From CAUZIZ01 sp965218775 (lineage in GTDB: Bacteria; Acidobacteriota; UBA6911; RPQK01; JAJDTT01), in contig CBDCLS010000002.1 of assembly GCA_965218775.1 (NCBI GenBank), positions 62,001 to 126,000 of the forward strand: DNA of 64,000 bases. Reading direction: 5' to 3'. Shown here piece after piece: positions 60,741-64,000 of the stretch (positions are counted from its first letter, which is position 1; each line of letters opens with the position of its first letter). The position numbers and the translations under genes are program-made. The notes under the pieces were generated by a model. The model saw only the letters and a program-made list of their open reading frames with translations. It was not told the DNA's origin and did not search any database.

Positions 60741-63677
60741 ATGGACTTACTGAGGCTACTGAGGTTTCGTTACTCAAGCCCAGGGAAATACAGGGTCGTT
60801 TTCTTTGTCTTGTTTCTGATGATTCCGTTGGCTTGTCGAAACGAGCGGGACGGGACGGGTGCTTTGTTGTCGGATCTGAATTCGTCGCACCGGTGCTTCT
60901 TGATTGAACTGGGACTCGAAGATCCCAAGGCCTCCGATTGGAGTGGACAGTTGGAGACACAGGAGGGTCTGATCGGGTTGGCATCCTGGCACTTCTCTCC
61001 CGAGGACGTGCTGGGACCGGGTCTTTCCTGGAATGCCCGGACCCGGAAGTACGATCCTCGCACTGCTGTTTACTGGGAAGAACCCACCGAGAACCAGATG
61101 TTTGTGCGGAAAAACGTCCTCAGGAGTACCAGCGCCTACTCTCGGTTGATATGGCCGGGTCTGCTGGTGGTGACGGAAGGTCCACAGGATCTGGCTCTGA
61201 AGACACCCAAGGGCTCCCTGACGATCGATACTCGGGAGTTGGAGCCGGGCCTAAGGCGATCGTATCTAGAGGGTCGGGTGGTTGCTAGCCAGGTTCCTTT
61301 AGCGCAGGTATTGACCGGAGAGGAGACCTACGACGACTTTCCTGCCCTGTTGGTCGAGGAAGGGAAGTGCAGGATCGGCTGGATCGAGTACCGAGACGGA
61401 GGTCAGCGGATACTGAGCCGTCGATTGGAGGGGCAAGGTTGGTCCTCCCTTGTGGAGATCCAGAGAGGCCAGGACCTCTCCGGTCTCCAGATGGTTCGGG
61501 GTAGGGAAGGGAGCATCTGGTGGATCTGGTCAGAGCAGATCGACGGGAACTGGGACCTCTACGCTCGCTCGCAACGGGAGGATGTACTGGAGCCGGTGAA
61601 GCGTCTCACCGAGTCTCCTTTTCCCGACCTCTACCCCAGGGCCGCTCCAGGTCCAGATGGTGAGGTCCACCTGGTCTGGCAGGGATTTCGTGGGGGGCAG
61701 TCAGACATTTTTATCAAATCCCTGGAAGCTGGTGTCTGGGGTGGAGAGAAAGAGGTCAGCAGTTCGTCCGCCAACGACTGGAAGCCGGCCCTGACCGTGG
61801 ATTCAAAGGGTCATGTCTACGTCGCCTGGGACAGTTATGACCGAGGTGACTACGATCTTTTCCTGAGACGGTTGGGGCGGGGAGGCATGGGAGAGATCGT
61901 GCCTGTGGCTCGCTCCCGAAACTTCGAGGCCTACGCTGATCTGGCCTGTGATGACCAGGACCGGGTCTGGGTTGCCTGGAACGAGACAGGTCCCAACTGG
62001 GGCAAAGACTCCGGCTTCTGGGTCGATCGCTCAAGACAGACCTTTGAAGACGAGCGCGGCATCCGCGTCGCCGTCTATGACGGAAATCAGTGGAGTCGTC
62101 CGGTCAGAGATCTGTCTGATGGTCTTGAATCGCACTTCTCCAAGCTGTCACGCAGCGGACTGCGGCTCTACCGCCCCCCGGACGTAGAGCAGATCCGATT
62201 CCGAAACGACAACGATCTACCTCGTCTGGTTTGGGACACTCAGGGTCGCATGTGGCTCTTCTTCCGCCACCAGCAGGCAACCGCTGGTGACGGGTCCTAC
62301 TACCGCCCCGCTTGGGAGGTGTACGCAACTTTCTACCAAGGCTCCTCTTGGGCTACTCCCTTCGTACTGCCCCAGAGTGCAGGGAGACTGAACATGCCGC
62401 TGGCATTGGATGGGTCCGCAGAAGGGACGCTCTGGATGGCCTGGCTTACAGACCACCGCTCTCTTCACCAGGCCTATCCCGACTCCGGACCTCTGCAGGA
62501 GGATGTGGTGGTGGGAAGGTTGGATCTTTCCGGAAAGGTACTGGCCGCACAGTTGGAGAAGTATCAGGAAGTAGAAGAGCCGATCAAGCCCTACCATACC
62601 GACGAACCCGGTGATCTGTCGCGGATCCGAGCCTACCGCATTGGTGTAGAAGGGAAGACCTATCGGATTGTCCGGGGAGACATGCACCGGCATACCGATT
62701 ACTCCCGCGACGGAGCGCTGGACAGCTCGTTGCATGAGACCTACCGCTACGCCTTGGACGCCGCGTCACTGGATTTTCTAGCCATCACGGACCACTACCC
62801 CGGAGAGTATGTCTGGTGGGAGACCCAGAAGTCGGTGGAGCGTTTCCATATTCCTGGCACCTTTGTCCCGTTGCTGGGATACGAACGCAACCTGGGCTTC
62901 CCCAATGGTCATCGAAATCTGGTTTTTGCCGGCAGGGGCGCACCGGTCCTTGAGGCAGGACCCCAGGAGCGCGCCGGGAACGTAGACACCGGCACGGTTC
63001 TCTACGACTATCTCAGGAAGTACCGGGGGCTTTCCATGCCTCACACCTCAGGAACTCCTACCATGGGAACCGATTGGCGGGATCATGCTGGAGACGTGGA
63101 GCCGTTGGTGGAGATCTTTCAGGGCGACCGGACCTCATACGAGTATCCAGGAGCCCCGCTGGCGGCTGTGAGAGAGGATGCCTCGACTCATCGAGGTGGC
63201 TATCTGGAAGAGGGCTTCGTCTGGAAGGCCTGGGAGAAGGGATATCGCTTGGGTGTTCAGGCCAGCTCCGACCACTGGTCGACTCATTATTCCTACGCTT
63301 GTCTGCTGGTAGAGCGGTTCGATCCGGAAGGCTTGATGGACGCCATGCGGCAGCGCCACGCCTACGCAGCCACCGACAACATCATTCTCGACTTCCGAGC
63401 AGAGGAGGGAGATCGAACCTACCTCATGGGAGACGCCTTCGATGCTGTTTCCAGCCCCACTCTGCGCCTGCACGCCGAAGGAACCAATCCTATCGCCGGG
63501 GTGGTCCTGATTCGGGACAACCAGGTCGTCTACTCCCAGACGCCGAAGAAGCGTGTGGTCGATTTCTCCTTCGTGGAAACAGAGCCTGGTAAGGGTTCCC
63601 ACTTCTACTACGCCCGCATCCAGCAGTCAGACGGACAAGTCGCCTGGTCCTCGCCCATCTGGGTCACCTACCGCTGA
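60741..63677 (+). CDS. Lipoprotein fusing BNR-like propeller to a PHP/DUF3604-type domain
   Basis: A 978-residue protein. Lipobox VLFLMIPLAC. The middle (~200-560) is a beta-propeller with repeats such as PRAAPGPDGEVHLVWQG, ALTVDSKGHVYVAWDSYD and DLACDDQDRVWVAWNE. The C-terminal third (~635-960) is a PHP/DUF3604-like metalloenzyme: VRGDMHRHTDYSRDG (DxHxHT), DFLAITDHYPGEY (D-H), LLGYERNLGFPNGHRNLVF, MPHTSGTPTMGTDWR, QASSDHWSTHYS and RHAYAATDNIILD. An outer-membrane lipoprotein that binds a polymer and cleaves an ester is plausible. The substrate is unknown. Confidence 0.78.
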   Translation: MDLLRLLRFRYSSPGKYRVVFFVLFLMIPLACRNERDGTGALLSDLNSSHRCFLIELGLEDPKASDWSGQLETQEGLIGLASWHFSPEDVLGPGLSWNARTRKYDPRTAVYWEEPTENQMFVRKNVLRSTSAYSRLIWPGLLVVTEGPQDLALKTPKGSLTIDTRELEPGLRRSYLEGRVVASQVPLAQVLTGEETYDDFPALLVEEGKCRIGWIEYRDGGQRILSRRLEGQGWSSLVEIQRGQDLSGLQMVRGREGSIWWIWSEQIDGNWDLYARSQREDVLEPVKRLTESPFPDLYPRAAPGPDGEVHLVWQGFRGGQSDIFIKSLEAGVWGGEKEVSSSSANDWKPALTVDSKGHVYVAWDSYDRGDYDLFLRRLGRGGMGEIVPVARSRNFEAYADLACDDQDRVWVAWNETGPNWGKDSGFWVDRSRQTFEDERGIRVAVYDGNQWSRPVRDLSDGLESHFSKLSRSGLRLYRPPDVEQIRFRNDNDLPRLVWDTQGRMWLFFRHQQATAGDGSYYRPAWEVYATFYQGSSWATPFVLPQSAGRLNMPLALDGSAEGTLWMAWLTDHRSLHQAYPDSGPLQEDVVVGRLDLSGKVLAAQLEKYQEVEEPIKPYHTDEPGDLSRIRAYRIGVEGKTYRIVRGDMHRHTDYSRDGALDSSLHETYRYALDAASLDFLAITDHYPGEYVWWETQKSVERFHIPGTFVPLLGYERNLGFPNGHRNLVFAGRGAPVLEAGPQERAGNVDTGTVLYDYLRKYRGLSMPHTSGTPTMGTDWRDHAGDVEPLVEIFQGDRTSYEYPGAPLAAVREDASTHRGGYLEEGFVWKAWEKGYRLGVQASSDHWSTHYSYACLLVERFDPEGLMDAMRQRHAYAATDNIILDFRAEEGDRTYLMGDAFDAVSSPTLRLHAEGTNPIAGVVLIRDNQVVYSQTPKKRVVDFSFVETEPGKGSHFYYARIQQSDGQVAWSSPIWVTYR

Positions 63678-63683
63678 CCGGAC

Positions 63684-63707
63684 GTAGCTTTGGGCTCCAG
63701 GCCGAAG
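63684..63707 (+). repeat. Single GTAG-REP (half element G)
   Basis: GTAG then CTTTGGGCT-CC-AGGCCGAAG, one arm only; the second arm is not found downstream. It begins 6 bp after the BNR-PHP stop. Preceded by GAC as in the other copies (ACGTAG). Confidence 0.75.
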
Positions 63708-63766
63708 TCTTCTTCAAGCAAGAATGGTGGCATGACTGATCCAACGCAGCTGCTGTCCCCGCTGCC

Positions 63767-64000
63767 CTACTGCTGGATTCTGTAAGCACCTTCTGCCGGA
63801 CGTTTTGTCCTCAGTAATTCTCCTTCAAACTGAATCATGCGGCTCTTGAGCTGATCGACAATCCCTGGGTGCTGACCGGCCTGGTTTCGTGATTCGCTGA
63901 GATCCGTTTCAAGATCGTACAACTCCGACTCTGTCTTTTCTTCTTGGATCAGCAGCTTCCAACGCCCCTGGCGAACACCCGCCAACACTCCGTGGCGTAC
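63767..64000 (-). CDS. Sulfatase, C-terminal end (truncated by window edge)
   Basis: The last 77 codons of a frame that runs off the right edge. RQGRWKLLIQEEKTESELYDLETDLSESRNQAGQHPGIVDQLKSRM is typical of the C-terminus of type I sulfatases (KWKLI...ELYDLxxDPxExxNLA), so the catalytic Cys/Ser motif is outside the window. Secreted sulfatases fit the carbohydrate-ester-oriented neighbours. Antisense and downstream of the BNR-PHP gene. Confidence 0.82.
   Translation of the reverse strand, partial: VRHGVLAGVRQGRWKLLIQEEKTESELYDLETDLSESRNQAGQHPGIVDQLKSRMIQFEGELLRTKRPAEGAYRIQQ

Noticed and set aside
1..64000. tRNA, rRNA or riboswitch genes
   Set aside because: No cloverleaf, rRNA-like stretch or known riboswitch core was seen by eye; a tRNAscan/Infernal run would be needed to exclude them.

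Overview
The window looks like a chromosomal segment of an uncultured, moderately GC-rich Gram-negative bacterium rich in secreted proteins. Acidobacteriota (Bryobacterales/Solibacter-like) is my best guess; Planctomycetota, Verrucomicrobiota or Poribacteria-like lineages are alternatives. The basis is gene content: DUF1501 + DUF1549/DUF1553 and DUF1592 + DUF1552 'Planctomycete cytochrome' pairs, Tat-exported enolase-superfamily enzymes, many lipoproteins with beta-propeller or BNR repeats, sulfatase and PHP-type metallohydrolases, an Omp85-like barrel and a LolA-like periplasmic protein. No rRNA, tRNA, CRISPR array or phage module was seen.

Layout. 1-1440: edge-truncated transposase. 1.7-8.4 kb: a GTAG-type REP pair, a NIPSNAP protein, an Omp85-type barrel followed after 1 bp by a secreted protein with kinase-like motifs, and an FG-GAP repeat protein. 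8.5-10.6 kb: gltS 5' fragment cut by an ISNCY-type element. 10.7-20.6 kb: secreted carbohydrate-type cluster (sialidase-like and GH32/43-like propellers, discoidin/FN3-like lipoprotein), interrupted by a broken RAYT-like transposase between perfect inverted repeats and by an HtrA protease. 20.9-25.1 kb: HspQ, then a tight operon glutamine synthetase-like / gamma-glutamyl hydrolase-like / SDR / SDR. 25.2-32.8 kb: degenerate Ser/Thr kinase with SPOR domain, SSS symporter, Kef-type antiporter, membrane-fused spermidine synthase-like protein. 33-34.9 kb: IS1380-family element inside a vapC-like remnant. 35-40.9 kb: CehA-type metallohydrolase, DUF433/DUF5615 pair, broken SEC-C gene, DUF523-DUF1722, ferritin-like protein. 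40.9-49.8 kb: enolase-superfamily enzyme, DUF1501, DUF1549/DUF1553 cytochrome, LolA-like protein, SGNH hydrolase. 49.9-64 kb: two more propeller paralogues, an orphan lipoprotein, aldo/keto reductase remnants, a frameshifted ankyrin protein divergent from a DUF1592-DUF1552 operon, a BNR-PHP fusion lipoprotein, and the end of a sulfatase.

The most notable pattern is not a gene. Six two-armed and one single-armed copies of a ~76-82 bp element are scattered between genes. Each arm is a GTAG tetranucleotide followed by a ~9-bp hairpin, and the arms differ from each other and between copies by compensatory base changes. This is the architecture of REP/BIME elements, but no intact REP-associated transposase lies in the window. 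The region also shows much gene decay (gltS, vapC, RAYT, aldo/keto reductase, SEC-C, ankyrin), consistent with active mobile elements in an accessory, polysaccharide- or sulfate-ester-oriented region.
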